Shown here one piece after another: positions 17,699 through 26,825 of a DNA stretch of 37,614 nucleotides. Below the pieces are notes generated by a model. The model had not been told where the DNA came from and ran no database searches. It saw nothing but the letters and a program-made list of their open reading frames with translations. The position numbers were made by a program, and so were the translations under genes. Numbering within the stretch: the stretch's first letter is position 1; every line of letters starts with the position of its first letter. The stretch lies in contig CADEDN010000033.1 of the NCBI GenBank assembly GCA_902826095.1, positions 1 to 37,614 of the forward strand, in the 5' to 3' direction. This stretch comes from an uncultured Alphaproteobacteria bacterium (GTDB lineage Bacteria > Pseudomonadota > Alphaproteobacteria > Caulobacterales > Parvularculaceae).

Positions 17699-17727
17699 AG
17701 CCGCCCGGCCAAACCGGGCGGCTTTTT
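17699..17727 (+). terminator. Rho-independent terminator after the OmpA-family gene
   Basis: AGCCGCCCGG (17699-17708) and CCGGGCGGCT (17714-17723) form a perfect 10-bp stem with a CCAAA loop, followed by a T-run (17723-17727). It starts 26 bases after the stop codon. Confidence 0.94.
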
Positions 17728-17806
17728 CATGTCCTTGTTCACGCCCCATTAAGACCCCAATTAAGCCAAGTGAAACGGCTCTTTAGTAGCTTCCCTGAAT
17801 GCCCGC

Positions 17807-18910
17807 ATGGAGATCGTCTTGAATCCCCGCCAGCGCAGTTCCCGTTATGGTTTCGCGGTTCATTTCGCCGCTGGCGCTGCGAGCGTCATCTTGCTGATCG
17901 TCGCCTTGGTGCAGGGAATGCCGCCCTTTCTCGAATATGCGCTCGGCGCGTCGCTTCTCGTCATCTTGATCCTTCACGCGCGGATGGGATTTGCGCTTGG
18001 TCGGCTGCAATCTGAAGTCGAAATCATGCGGCGGCTGAGCGCCCGCTCAAGCGAAACGGCGCCGATCGCCGCGAGAGAGGCCGCGAGCGCGCTGACTGCG
18101 CCGGCGAATGCGTCGCTCTCCGAGAAAGAGGCGACCATGCTGCAACGCGTGCGCGACGCGATCGAAAGCGGGCGGATCGATCTTTACCTGCAGCCGATCG
18201 TCAGCCTGCCGCAGCGAAAGCCGCGCTATTTCGAGGCCTTCTCCCGTCTGCGCGACGCTGAAGGCAAAGTGCTAAAGCCGATCGATTATCTCGATGCGGC
18301 GGAAAGCGCGAACAAGATCGGCGTCATCGACAACATGATCTTGATGCGCTGCATCCAGGCGCTCAGAGAGGAGCGCAAGCGCGCGCCGCGCCTCGCGGTT
18401 TTCTGCAACCTCTCGCCGGCGACGATTTACGACACGGATTTCTTCAACCAGTTCACGGATTATCTCGAGGCGAACGCGGATCTTGCGCCCAATCTCATCT
18501 TCGAATTCACCTACCCCGCGATCCAGACCATGCATCCGCGCGTTCAGGAGAATTTGAGCGCGATCGCGCGCAAGGGTTTTGAATTCTCGATCGACCACGT
18601 CCATTCGATCGACCTCGATTGGGAGGGGCTGAAGGCGAAGAATTTCCGCTTCGCGAAAGCGCCGTCGAGCCTCCTCCTCGCCGCCGGCCGCGGCGACGAG
18701 GCGTCGGTCGCCAAGCTGCGCGCTTTCAGGAAGCGGCTCAGCGACGTCGGCGTCGATCTGATCGCGGAGAAGATCGAGTTTGAAAACCACATGCCGGAAA
18801 TTCTGGCGCTCGGCATCGACTACGGTCAGGGCAATCTTTTCGGCGCCGCGCGCCCGGCGGAATTCTATCTCGGCGACCACGCGCCGAACGGCGATCGGGC
18901 GGCGGCGTGA
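17807..18910 (+). CDS. Membrane-bound EAL domain protein, partly degenerate (TipF-like)
   Basis: A 367-residue protein: two membrane helices (about residues 18-36 and 41-58), a short helical linker, and an EAL domain (about 112-355). The signature EAL reads EAF (143-145). Predicted metal and substrate residues N201, E233, D263, K284, E321 and Q341 are kept, but the second Asp of the usual DDFGTG loop is His (D263-H264-V-H-S). Phosphodiesterase activity is therefore doubtful, and it may be a c-di-GMP receptor. The two-helix plus linker plus EAL layout recalls TipF, the flagellar positioning factor of Caulobacter; this is a suggestion only. The ATG at 17807 is used. A TTG at 17819 has GGAG six bases upstream and may be the real start. 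Confidence 0.82.
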   Translation: MEIVLNPRQRSSRYGFAVHFAAGAASVILLIVALVQGMPPFLEYALGASLLVILILHARMGFALGRLQSEVEIMRRLSARSSETAPIAAREAASALTAPANASLSEKEATMLQRVRDAIESGRIDLYLQPIVSLPQRKPRYFEAFSRLRDAEGKVLKPIDYLDAAESANKIGVIDNMILMRCIQALREERKRAPRLAVFCNLSPATIYDTDFFNQFTDYLEANADLAPNLIFEFTYPAIQTMHPRVQENLSAIARKGFEFSIDHVHSIDLDWEGLKAKNFRFAKAPSSLLLAAGRGDEASVAKLRAFRKRLSDVGVDLIAEKIEFENHMPEILALGIDYGQGNLFGAARPAEFYLGDHAPNGDRAAA

Positions 18911-18981
18911 CGCAAGACGCGGCGCGGGGCGCGACACTGGGCGCTTGACCGGGCCGCGGCGCGCGCCCTACGCCTCGCGCC

Positions 18982-19833
18982 ATGACGCCCCCGACTTTCA
19001 TCAGCCGGCTTTCGGACATCGCCGACCATTATGACGCGCTGCTTTGCGACGCCTGGGGCGTCATTCACGACGGCGTGCGCGTCTTTCCGGGGGTCGACGA
19101 GGCGTTGCGCCGGTTTCGCGCCGGACGCGGCCCGATCATCGTGCTGACAAACGCGCCGCGCCCAAGCGTCGTCATCCCGCCGCAACTCGACCGGATCGGA
19201 CTTTCGCGCGACGCCTATGACGCCGTCGTCACATCAGGCGATGCGACGCGGTCGGCGATCGAGCGCATGCTGCCCGGCGCTCTTTACAAGCTTGGTCCGG
19301 ACAAGGACGAAACGCTCTATGCGGGGCTTGATGTCGGCTTTGCGCCGCTTGACGCCGCCGATTTCATCGTTTGCACTGGTCTCGTCGATGATTCCCGCGA
19401 AACGCCCGACGATTATCAGGATTTGCTCGCCCGCGCCGCGGCGCGACGCCTGCCGATGATATGCGCCAATCCCGACATTGTCGTTCGCTGGGGCGGGCGG
19501 CTCATCTATTGCGCCGGGGCCCTCGCGGAGGTCTATGAGCGGCTCGGCGGGGAAGTGATTTACGGCGGCAAGCCGCATCCGCCGATCTACGATCTCGCAT
19601 TGGCGAGCATCAACCGCTTCGCCGGGCGCGGCGTCGATCGCCGGCGCGTTCTTGCTATCGGCGACGGCGTCAACACCGACATCGCCGGCGCCAATCGCAA
19701 TCGGCTCGACGCCCTGTTTGTCGCGGGGGCGGGGGGCGTGCATGAAGGCGGCTCGGACGAGGCGGCGATCGCGGCGGCGCTTTCGCGCGCCGGCGTGCAC
19801 GCTGAATTCGCATCGACCGGTCTTTTATGGTGA
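18982..19833 (+). CDS. HAD-superfamily class IIA hydrolase, TIGR01459 type
   Basis: A 283-residue NagD/GPH-like phosphatase. Motif I is LLCDAWGVIHDG, motif II VLTNAPRP, the conserved Lys is in YGGKPHPPIYDLA, and motif IV AIGDGVNTDIAGANRN. The cap lies between motifs II and III, as in class IIA. Substrate is unknown for this subfamily, which is common in Alphaproteobacteria next to ribF. Here the stop overlaps the ribF start (ATGGTGA), indicating translational coupling. This suggests a connection with flavin or nucleotide phosphate metabolism, for example dephosphorylation of a riboflavin-pathway intermediate, but the sequence alone does not prove it. Confidence 0.88.
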   Translation: MTPPTFISRLSDIADHYDALLCDAWGVIHDGVRVFPGVDEALRRFRAGRGPIIVLTNAPRPSVVIPPQLDRIGLSRDAYDAVVTSGDATRSAIERMLPGALYKLGPDKDETLYAGLDVGFAPLDAADFIVCTGLVDDSRETPDDYQDLLARAAARRLPMICANPDIVVRWGGRLIYCAGALAEVYERLGGEVIYGGKPHPPIYDLALASINRFAGRGVDRRRVLAIGDGVNTDIAGANRNRLDALFVAGAGGVHEGGSDEAAIAAALSRAGVHAEFASTGLLW

Positions 19834-20732
19834 CGGATGGTCCAATCATCGCCGCGATCGGCAATTTCGACGGCGTCCATCGCGGTCACCGCGTCCTGAT
19901 CGAAAAGACCGCGCTGATCGCCCGCGACCGCGGCGGCCTTCCGGGCGCGGTGGTTTTCGATCCGCATCCGCGCCGCTACTTCCGGCCGAACGATCCGCCG
20001 TTCCTGATCACCACCGCGGCGACCCGCAACCGGCTGCTGCGCGAGGCCGGGATTGAAGAAGTCCGGCCGCTGACATTCAACGCCGCGCTGGCGTCGCAAA
20101 CGCCGGCGCAATTCATTGGCGATACGCTGAAGGCAAAACTTGGCCTTGCCGGCGTCGTCGTCGGCGCTGACTTTCGCTTCGGCAAGGGGCGCTCGGGCGA
20201 CGCCGCCGAACTCGCGTCGATCGGCGCGTCGCAAGGGCTCTTCGCCGCCGTCATTGAGCCGCTCGCGGAGCGCGGGCACTCGGACAAGATCGGCTCGACC
20301 GCGATCCGGGAGGCGATCCTGCTCGGCGAGTTCGACCGCGTCGCCGCGATGCTGGGGCGCCGGTGGAGCGTCTCAGGAATCGTCGAATCGGGAAGGCGGC
20401 TCGGCCGAACCCTTGGTTTTCCAACCGCTAATCTCAGACTTGGCGATCTTATCGAACCGCGCCGCGCCGTCTACGCGGTCCGCGCCGACATCGGCGGACG
20501 CGTCATCGACGCCGTCGCCAATTTCGGCCGCAAGCCGACCGTCGGTTCACAGGCGCCGCTGCTCGAAGTTCATCTCTTCGATTTCAGCGAGGACCTCTAC
20601 GACAAGGAAATCGAGGTCGAGTTCGTCGCCTTCATCCGCGACGAAATGAAATTTGAGAGCCTTGACGCGCTGAAGGCGCAGATCGCCGCGGATTGCGTCG
20701 CTGCGCGGGCATTGCTCGCGTTCTCAGAATAA
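19827..20732 (+). CDS. ribF: Bifunctional riboflavin kinase/FAD synthetase
   Basis: A 301-residue enzyme that converts riboflavin to FMN and FMN to FAD. The N-terminal FAD synthetase (nucleotidyltransferase) part has IGNFDGVHRGHR, FDPHPRRYF, VVGADFRFGKGRSGD and the KIGSTAIREAI segment. The C-terminal flavokinase domain has GRRLGRTLGFPTANL, NFGRKPTVG and EVHLFDF. Length and order are standard. The start at 19827 overlaps the preceding HAD gene by seven bases. Its last nine bases overlap the end of the converging DUF2799 lipoprotein gene. Confidence 0.97.
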   Translation: MVTDGPIIAAIGNFDGVHRGHRVLIEKTALIARDRGGLPGAVVFDPHPRRYFRPNDPPFLITTAATRNRLLREAGIEEVRPLTFNAALASQTPAQFIGDTLKAKLGLAGVVVGADFRFGKGRSGDAAELASIGASQGLFAAVIEPLAERGHSDKIGSTAIREAILLGEFDRVAAMLGRRWSVSGIVESGRRLGRTLGFPTANLRLGDLIEPRRAVYAVRADIGGRVIDAVANFGRKPTVGSQAPLLEVHLFDFSEDLYDKEIEVEFVAFIRDEMKFESLDALKAQIAADCVAARALLAFSE

Positions 20733-21377
20733 AAGCCCCTTGGCGCTGAGTTCGGCGCTGAAGGCGGCGAGCGCCGCGCTGCTGTCTTCGACCGCATCGA
20801 GCATTTTCGGAAGGTTCGTCTCAAGGCGCGCGATTTCACGGCGACGAAACTCGATGTCCTGCCGCTCATGCTCGCGGTCCTCATTGCTGATCGACGGCTT
20901 GGCGTAGCGTTTTTCCGCAACACTCAGCAAATAATGGTGCTGGTCGAGGCTTGCGACCGCCGCCTCATAGGCGGCCGCCGCCTTTTCGCTTTCGCGCTTC
21001 AGCGCGGCTAGTCTTGCGCCGAACGCGTAATGCTCCAGAAACGTCTGTTCTGTCTCCGGCGGGCAAACGTCGAAATATTCGGCCGCCGCGGCTCCCGCTT
21101 TGAAGCCGCCCTCCGGCGTGCAGTAAGCTTGGAGCCCCTTCGCCTTGCCGGCACTATAAGCTGCGGCGTCGACGACGTAGCCGTGTTTCAGGCAGCTCCG
21201 GCTTTGCTCGGTGAAGGATTTCGCCGATGCGCCAAGTCTGCCGTCCGCTTCGCCGAGCGCGGCCCAGTCCATGGTCGAACAATCGGCCGCGTTCATGCCG
21301 CTCGCGCAGCCGCTGACAATCGTCGCGATGAGCGGCGACAGAACGGTCTGGACGGTAAAGCGCGCGCGCGTCTGCAT
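20724..21377 (-). CDS. DUF2799 family lipoprotein
   Basis: A 217-residue predicted lipoprotein: the start MQTRARFTVQ leads into a hydrophobic stretch and lipobox IVSG-C (C24). The mature part carries the DUF2799 pattern: MDWAALGEADGRLG, a Cys in SRSCLKHGYVVDAAAYSAGKAKGLQAYC and a spaced C in YFDVCPP. A long charged, probably coiled-coil helix region (about 115-200) follows. Function of the family is unknown. An open frame extends far upstream but gives no signal peptide, so the ATG at 21377 is chosen; its ribosome site is weak. The gene may follow the small secreted protein upstream (115-base gap). It converges on and overlaps ribF by nine bases. Confidence 0.82.
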   Translation of the reverse strand: MQTRARFTVQTVLSPLIATIVSGCASGMNAADCSTMDWAALGEADGRLGASAKSFTEQSRSCLKHGYVVDAAAYSAGKAKGLQAYCTPEGGFKAGAAAAEYFDVCPPETEQTFLEHYAFGARLAALKRESEKAAAAYEAAVASLDQHHYLLSVAEKRYAKPSISNEDREHERQDIEFRRREIARLETNLPKMLDAVEDSSAALAAFSAELSAKGLLF

Positions 21378-21492
21378 CGAGGCGCAGTGTGGCGCGGATC
21401 GGCCAGGCATGACAAGGGCGCGCGCTTCAACGCCAGGGCGAAACGGGCGTCGGCGTCGGGGGGGAGAGCCGACGCCGACTTTCGTCCTGCTT

Positions 21493-21903
21493 TTAACGCA
21501 ACGAGCAGGCGAGCGGACCGACACGGACATTCGTCCCGCTTCGCACGGCGGGGAAATTCGCCGGGAACGGATTGCCATCGTCGACGCGCGTGTCGAATTC
21601 GAGATCGCCGATGATGTCTCTGCTTGCGGCGTCGCGAATGAGGCGCATTGAACCGACATTGACCCCAGCCACCCGGACAGTCAGGAACTGACCGGCCGAA
21701 AAACCAAGATTCGGCGCGGCCTCGAATGAGGCGTCGAACTTCTTGCGCGCGCCGCGCTGTTCGAAACGGGCCGAGATGCTGTGATCGGTCGCGCCGTCCG
21801 CCGTGCATAGCAGGCGAAGGCGAGAGGCGGTCTGCGCATTCGCGGGCGAAATCGCAGTGAGCGCGGATATGGCCGCGAGAGCGGCGAGAGCGGCGAATTT
21901 CAT
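21493..21903 (-). CDS. Small secreted protein of unknown function
   Basis: A 136-residue protein with a clear Sec signal peptide (MKFAALAALAAISALTA, cut near ANA-QTAS) and a beta-rich mature part of about 113 residues. It has two Cys residues (near the start, LLCTADG, and at the end, PLACSLR) that could form one disulfide. GGAG lies six bases before the ATG at 21903, a strong start. It precedes the DUF2799 lipoprotein gene on the same strand. I do not recognise the family; a soluble periplasmic beta-sandwich is plausible. Confidence 0.78.
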   Translation of the reverse strand: MKFAALAALAAISALTAISPANAQTASRLRLLCTADGATDHSISARFEQRGARKKFDASFEAAPNLGFSAGQFLTVRVAGVNVGSMRLIRDAASRDIIGDLEFDTRVDDGNPFPANFPAVRSGTNVRVGPLACSLR

Positions 21904-22205
21904 TCAGGTCTCCATCGATTGCTTGCCGACGGACCAGCGCCGCCGGATCGTTAACATGCTGAAGACGGCGCAGCGCGCGGTTTTCTTCCCTTGCCGGTCG
22001 GAATTAACTAGAATGTCATCTGGAGATCGGCGCGCGACCAGAAAGCAGCCGCCGGCGCCCTCGGGAAATCACCATCCGGCGCGGCGCGTTCTGGCGCACG
22101 ATCGCGTGTTTTCGCGGGCCGCCGCGCCCGTCGCCGCAAATTCGCCAAAAATTGGGCGAGACTCCGCGCCCGAAGGCGCATGCCTGCGTCGGTTGGAGCG
22201 TGTTC
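21904..22205. other. Intergenic region between divergent genes, no feature recognised
   Basis: These 302 bases separate the divergent secreted protein and the Asp/Arg/Tyr-rich protein genes. No gene, repeat copy or terminator was recognised. A weak imperfect inverted repeat (TTCGCCAAAAATTGGGCGA, near 22140) lies about 50 bases before the downstream start. Both promoters presumably lie here. Confidence 0.5.
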
Positions 22206-22997
22206 ATGTCGGTGAAACTGCGGTCAGTCCTGTCGCGCGGCGCGCTTGTCGCGGCGGCGATGTCAACAGCGGCGCTGGCGCCGGCACCGGCGTTCGCCGG
22301 CGGCAGGGATCGCTATTACGACAATTACGGCCGCCATTACGACTACAGCTACCGAAATGATTACGGACGGCATCGCGGCTATTCCGACTATCGCCATCGT
22401 CGACGCGGCCATATCAGCGCCGGCGAAGGGGCGTTGATCGCGGCTGGAATTATTGGCGGGGTCATTTTGATCGATCGCGCGCTCGACAGCGGCAACCGCT
22501 CCGGCGATCGTCGCTATGATGACCGACGGTACGATGACCGACGGTATGATGGCCGGTACGATCGCGGCTACGATGATCGGCGCGATCGCCGCGGCGCCAT
22601 TGACGACGATTATTATTATCAGCGGGACGATCGTCCTTATGACGATCGACCGCGAGGCGGCCGGGATGAAGATTATCGCTCTGCCGGATCGGACCGCGAC
22701 ATCGACGATATTCTCCTTGGCGATGATGACCGGCGCCTCGACAGCCGCGCTGACTTGCGCGCCATTCCGGCGGACGCCGCCTTCCGCGAATGCGTCGCTG
22801 AAACCAGGGGCGCCGCCGGCGCCGGCGGGATGAGCGTCGCCATGCCGGGCGCGCCGACCGAGGTCGAGCGCCTCGCCGACGGGTCGGTCCGAATGACCGC
22901 GCAGTTCCGCGCGTCAAACCCGAGGGGCGAAAGCTGGACCCGGCGCTTTGTGTGCGAAGCGGACGATCAGGGTGTGCGCTTCCTCCAGGTCGACTAG
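22206..22997 (+). CDS. Exported Asp/Arg/Tyr-rich low-complexity protein
   Basis: A 263-residue protein with a signal peptide (MSVKLRSVLSRGALVAAAMSTAALAPAPAFA). A Tyr/Arg/Asp-rich segment follows, then a short hydrophobic glycine-rich helix (GEGALIAAGIIGGVILIDRAL, about 78-98). Next come RYDDR-type repeats (about 103-130) and a further charged stretch. The folded C-terminal domain of about 80 residues has two Cys (FRECVAET and RRFVCEAD) that may pair. TTGGAG precedes the ATG at 22206; an upstream in-frame extension is rejected because it would bury the signal peptide. Proteins of this build are common in alphaproteobacterial envelopes, without known function. Its repeat DNA is listed separately. 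Confidence 0.78.
   Translation: MSVKLRSVLSRGALVAAAMSTAALAPAPAFAGGRDRYYDNYGRHYDYSYRNDYGRHRGYSDYRHRRRGHISAGEGALIAAGIIGGVILIDRALDSGNRSGDRRYDDRRYDDRRYDGRYDRGYDDRRDRRGAIDDDYYYQRDDRPYDDRPRGGRDEDYRSAGSDRDIDDILLGDDDRRLDSRADLRAIPADAAFRECVAETRGAAGAGGMSVAMPGAPTEVERLADGSVRMTAQFRASNPRGESWTRRFVCEADDQGVRFLQVD
22515..22556 (+). repeat. 15-bp in-frame tandem repeat
   Basis: TATGATGACCGACGG (22515-22529) and TACGATGACCGACGG (22530-22544) are followed by a partial third unit TATGATGGCCGG. Each full unit encodes YDDRR, so copy-number change keeps the reading frame. The looser YDR-rich surroundings suggest older, decayed units. Confidence 0.85.
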
Positions 22998-23174
22998 CGC
23001 CGTTTTGCCTGCTAATAGCGCCTTCATGGCGCAAAAGGTCATTTTCCCGGCTTTCACGGCGGGCCCGCGAATTACCGGCCCGGGCCGCGATTGAGCGCAA
23101 GCTTTACGCTTGACGCGCGGCGCGGCTGCGGGTTTCTCCTCCTCCCGGCAACCCATTTCGAGAAAGACTGACCG

Positions 23175-26100
23175 ATGCCGACTGCATCGACAAAAGGCGC
23201 ATCGCCAAAAGACGCGACAGCCGACGCGAATGCGCGCGACTACAAGTCGACGCTGTTCCTCCCCGAGACGGACTTCCCGATGCGCGCGGGGTTGCCGAAA
23301 GCCGAGCCGGAATTTCTGAAAGCGTGGGAAGCGGCCGACATTTACGGTCAGCTGCGGAAGGCTTCCTCGGGACGCCCGAAATATGTCCTCCATGACGGGC
23401 CGCCCTACGCCAACGGCCATCTCCACATGGGGCACGCTTTCAACAAGATCCTGAAAGATCTCGTCGTTCGCTCGCGCCAGATGATGGGGTTTGACTCCAA
23501 TTACGTGCCAGGCTGGGACTGCCACGGCCTGCCGATCGAATGGAAAGTCGAGGAAGACTTCCGCGCCAACAACCGCGCCAAGCGCGACGTGCCGAAGGCC
23601 GAGTTTCGCGCCGCCTGCCGGGCCTATGCCGAGCGTTGGGTCGCCATCCAGCGCGAAGAGTTCAAGCGCTACGGCGTCGTCGGCGACTGGAACAATCCGT
23701 ATACGACGATGGCGTTCGAGGCGGAAGCGGCCATCGTCGCCGAATTGCTGAAATTCGTCGGCAACGGCCTCGTCTATCGCGGCTCGAAACCGGTGATGTG
23801 GTCGCCGGTCGAACAGACGGCGCTCGCCGAAGCCGAGATCGAATATCACGATCATCAGTCGACGACGGTGTGGGTGAAGTTTCCGGTCGCCGCCGCTTTC
23901 CTCCCCCGCTTGCCGGGGAGGTCCGACGCAGCCGGGGTGGGAGCCCGTCATGGCGCCCCCCCTCCGTCGCCTTCGGCGACGCCTCCCCCGCAAGCGGGGG
24001 AGGAAAGCGCGTCGATTGTCATCTGGACGACGACGCCATGGACGATCCCCGGCAACCGCGCGATCTGTTTCGGGCCGAAGATTTCCTACGGCCTTTACGA
24101 AGTGACGGCGATGGAAAAAGTCGTCGACCCGAAGAGCGGCGCCGAACTGACGCCATGGACGAAAATCGGGGAAAGACTGATCGTCGCCGACAAACTCTGG
24201 GAGAGCGTCAAGGCGGCGTCGAAGGTCGCCGAATTCAAGCGCCTTGGCGACGTCGATCCGGCAGGCTTTGCCTGCCATCACCCGCTCAAAGGTTTCCACG
24301 GCGGCTACCATTTTCAAGTGCCGCTTCTCGCCGGCGATCACGTCACCGACGACGACGGCACGGGCTTTGTCCACACCGCGCCCGGCCACGGACAGGAAGA
24401 CTACATCGCCTTCGTCTCGGCTTTCGGGACGCGAGCCGAAATTCCGCATACGGTCGATGAGTTCGGCGCGTTCACTGACGAGGCGCCGGGATTCGAAGGC
24501 AAGAAGGTGCTCGTCCTTGAAGGCAAGAAAGCGGGCGAGGACGGCGACGCCAACAAGGCGGTGATCGACGCGCTGATCCAGCACAATGCGCTGCTTGCGC
24601 GCGGGCGCCTCAAGCATTCCTATCCGCATTCCTGGCGCTCGAAAGCGCCGGTCATTTTCCGCAATACGCCGCAATGGTTCATCAGCCTCGACAAGAAGAA
24701 ACCGGACGGGCGCACCTTGCGCGAGGACGCGCTCGCGGCGATTGACGCAACGACGTTCACCCCCGCGGCCGGGAAGAACCGCCTATGGTCGATGATCGAG
24801 GGCCGTCCCGACTGGCTCGTCTCGCGCCAGCGCGCCTGGGGCGTGCCGATTGCGATCTTCGTCAACAGGAAGACCGGCGAAATCCTCAATGACCCCGCCG
24901 TCAACAAGCGTATTGTCGACGCCGTCAAGGCGCGCGGCGCCGACGCCTGGTTCGAGACGCCTTCGCAAATCTTCCTTGGCTCGGCCGGCTCCGACAATGA
25001 GTATGAAAAGATCGAGGACATTCTCGACGTCTGGTTCGATTCAGGATCGACCCACGCCTTCACGCTTGAAGGCCGCAAGGATCTGAAGTGGCCCGCCGAT
25101 CTTTATCTTGAGGGCTCGGACCAGCATCGCGGCTGGTTTCATTCGTCGCTCCTTGAAAGCTGCGGCACCAGAGGCCGCGCGCCCTATGACGGCGTTTTGA
25201 CCCACGGCTTCGTCCTCGACGAAGAGGGGCGCAAAATGTCGAAATCGCTCGGCAATGTCGTCGACCCTGCCGACATCATGAAGGAATACGGCGCGGATAT
25301 CCTTCGCATCTGGGTCGCGAGTTCCGACTATGCGGACGATCTGAGGATCGGCAAGGAGATCATGGGCTCCTCGGTCGACGCCTACCGCAAGGTCAGGAAC
25401 ACGATCCGATATCTTCTGGGCGCCCTCAACGGCTTTACGGAGGCTGAACGCTTGCCGGCGGCGAAAATGCCGGCGCTTGAGCGCTACATGCTGCATCTCG
25501 TCGCAAAGCTCGATGACGAGGTGCGCGCCGGATATGAGGCGTTCGACTTCAAGGGCGTCTGGCGCAAGGTTTTCGATTTCATGACGCTCGATCTGTCGGC
25601 GTTCTATCTCGATATAAGGAAGGACAGCCTCTATTGCGATCATCCGTCGGCGGATCGCCGCCGGGCGGCGCGCACGGTGATGGATGCCGTCTTCGATCAC
25701 CTGACCGCATGGATCGCGCCGGTGCTTGTTTTCACCATGGAGGAGGCGTGGGGCTTTCGCCACGGGACGGACAAGGGGTCGGTTCATCTTCGCCTCCTGC
25801 CCGAGCCGCAGCCGGCCTGGCGCGACGAGGCGCTGGCGACGCGCTGGCGGTCGCTGCGCGACATCCGCCGCGTCGTCACCGGCGCGCTTGAGGTCGAACG
25901 CCGCGAAAAGCGCATCGGCGCGAGCCTTGAGGCCTCGCCCGTTCTTTATCTTGCGGACGACGCGCTCATCGCCGCCGTAAAGGGCGTCGATCTCGCCGAA
26001 CTGTTCATTTCCTCGAATGTGAGCGTTGAAAAAGGCGAAGGGCCGGCGGCGGCCTTTCGGCTTCCTGAAGCCCCCGGCGTCGCGGCGCTCGCCGCCGCGA

Positions 26101-26225
26101 GCGCCCACAAAAAATGCCAGCGCTGCTGGCGGTATACGGATGATGTCGGCGCGAAAGCGGGTCATCCGGACGCCTGCGCGCGCTGCGCGGACGCGGTCGA
26201 CAGGCTGGACGGCAAGGCCGCGTGA
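23175..26225 (+). CDS. ileS: Isoleucyl-tRNA synthetase
   Basis: A 1016-residue class I aminoacyl-tRNA synthetase charging tRNA-Ile. The HIGH-type motif is HMGH (84-87) in [12 protein letters not shown]. The editing domain begins with [18 protein letters not shown] near 280. KMSKS is at 687-691, and the C-terminal zinc site has C981, C984, C1001 and C1004. It is some 40-60 residues longer than usual. The excess is explained by residues about 241-278, encoded by a palindromic repeat (23894-24009) inserted in frame just before the editing-site strand; that segment is Pro/Ala/Gly-rich and unlike any IleRS. All other landmarks are intact, so the enzyme is presumably active. The stop overlaps the lspA start region. 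Confidence 0.98.
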   Translation: MPTASTKGASPKDATADANARDYKSTLFLPETDFPMRAGLPKAEPEFLKAWEAADIYGQLRKASSGRPKYVLHDGPPYANGHLHMGHAFNKILKDLVVRSRQMMGFDSNYVPGWDCHGLPIEWKVEEDFRANNRAKRDVPKAEFRAACRAYAERWVAIQREEFKRYGVVGDWNNPYTTMAFEAEAAIVAELLKFVGNGLVYRGSKPVMWSPVEQTALAEAEIEYHDHQSTTVWVKFPVAAAFLPRLPGRSDAAGVGARHGAPPPSPSATPPPQAGEESASIVIWTTTPWTIPGNRAICFGPKISYGLYEVTAMEKVVDPKSGAELTPWTKIGERLIVADKLWESVKAASKVAEFKRLGDVDPAGFACHHPLKGFHGGYHFQVPLLAGDHVTDDDGTGFVHTAPGHGQEDYIAFVSAFGTRAEIPHTVDEFGAFTDEAPGFEGKKVLVLEGKKAGEDGDANKAVIDALIQHNALLARGRLKHSYPHSWRSKAPVIFRNTPQWFISLDKKKPDGRTLREDALAAIDATTFTPAAGKNRLWSMIEGRPDWLVSRQRAWGVPIAIFVNRKTGEILNDPAVNKRIVDAVKARGADAWFETPSQIFLGSAGSDNEYEKIEDILDVWFDSGSTHAFTLEGRKDLKWPADLYLEGSDQHRGWFHSSLLESCGTRGRAPYDGVLTHGFVLDEEGRKMSKSLGNVVDPADIMKEYGADILRIWVASSDYADDLRIGKEIMGSSVDAYRKVRNTIRYLLGALNGFTEAERLPAAKMPALERYMLHLVAKLDDEVRAGYEAFDFKGVWRKVFDFMTLDLSAFYLDIRKDSLYCDHPSADRRRAARTVMDAVFDHLTAWIAPVLVFTMEEAWGFRHGTDKGSVHLRLLPEPQPAWRDEALATRWRSLRDIRRVVTGALEVERREKRIGASLEASPVLYLADDALIAAVKGVDLAELFISSNVSVEKGEGPAAAFRLPEAPGVAALAAASAHKKCQRCWRYTDDVGAKAGHPDACARCADAVDRLDGKAA
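23894..24009. repeat. REP-like palindromic element inserted in frame in ileS (family B)
   Basis: A perfect 19-bp terminal inverted repeat, CGCTTTCCTCCCCCGCTTG at 23894-23912 and CAAGCGGGGGAGGAAAGCG at 23991-24009, bounds a 116-bp segment. The interior CCCCCCTCCGTCGCCTTCGGC followed by GACGCCTCCCCCGC resembles the repeats at 7250-7458. It contains no stop codon in the ileS frame and keeps that frame. It is read as a low-complexity peptide ([18 protein letters not shown], then a [14 protein letters not shown] stretch). Confidence 0.93.
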
Positions 26226-26761
26226 CAATGAACGTCCGGACCATTCAGTCAAAAGCCGCCGATTGGTTCGCCGAGGCGCGCGCCAATCCGCTGTTCCTTT
26301 TCGGCCTGCTTGGCGCCGCCGCCGTCGCCGCGCTCGATCAGGCGACGAAATACTGGATCGTCAATATCGTCGAACTGCCGATCCATCGCCGGATCGAAAT
26401 CTCGCCGATTTTCGACCTCACTTATGTGCAAAATCGCGGCGCGAGCTTCGGCATGCTGGCCGGCGGCATGGGCTCGCGGGTGCTGCTGTCGACAATTTCG
26501 ATCGCGATCGCGACGGTGATGATCGTCTGGCTTGGGCGCCTTAAACGCCGGTTCGCGGCGGCAGGCGCGGCGCTGATCATTGGCGGCGCGATCGGCAATC
26601 TCCATGACCGCGTCCGCTACGGCTATGTGGTCGATTTCCTGGATTTCTCCGGGTTGATGTTCCCCTGGGTCTTCAATGTCGCCGACACCGCGATCAATGT
26701 CGGTTTCGCCTGCCTTATTCTTGACGCCGTCCTTCACAAGGATGGAAAAACGCCGGCGTGA
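26222..26761 (+). CDS. lspA: Lipoprotein signal peptidase (signal peptidase II)
   Basis: A 179-residue inner-membrane aspartic protease that cuts the signal peptide from prolipoproteins after lipidation. It has four membrane helices and the family motifs [42 protein letters not shown] (catalytic D138) and [11 protein letters not shown] (catalytic D155). Start is GTG at 26222 (overlapping ileS by four bases) or ATG at 26228; both fit, and neither has a strong ribosome site, so translation may be coupled to ileS. It is followed by two lipoprotein genes that would be its substrates. Confidence 0.96.
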   Translation: MTMNVRTIQSKAADWFAEARANPLFLFGLLGAAAVAALDQATKYWIVNIVELPIHRRIEISPIFDLTYVQNRGASFGMLAGGMGSRVLLSTISIAIATVMIVWLGRLKRRFAAAGAALIIGGAIGNLHDRVRYGYVVDFLDFSGLMFPWVFNVADTAINVGFACLILDAVLHKDGKTPA

Positions 26762-26825
26762 GCGGCTTTGCGCTCGCCGTCGGCGACGGCTATATACAAT
26801 CCAAATCAACCGGAGCAGTCGCGTA

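Noticed and set aside
22914-24674. 586-codon open frame on the minus strand opposite ileS
   Set aside because: It is antisense to the well-supported ileS gene, Arg/His-rich with no recognisable domain, and explained by GC-rich codon structure.
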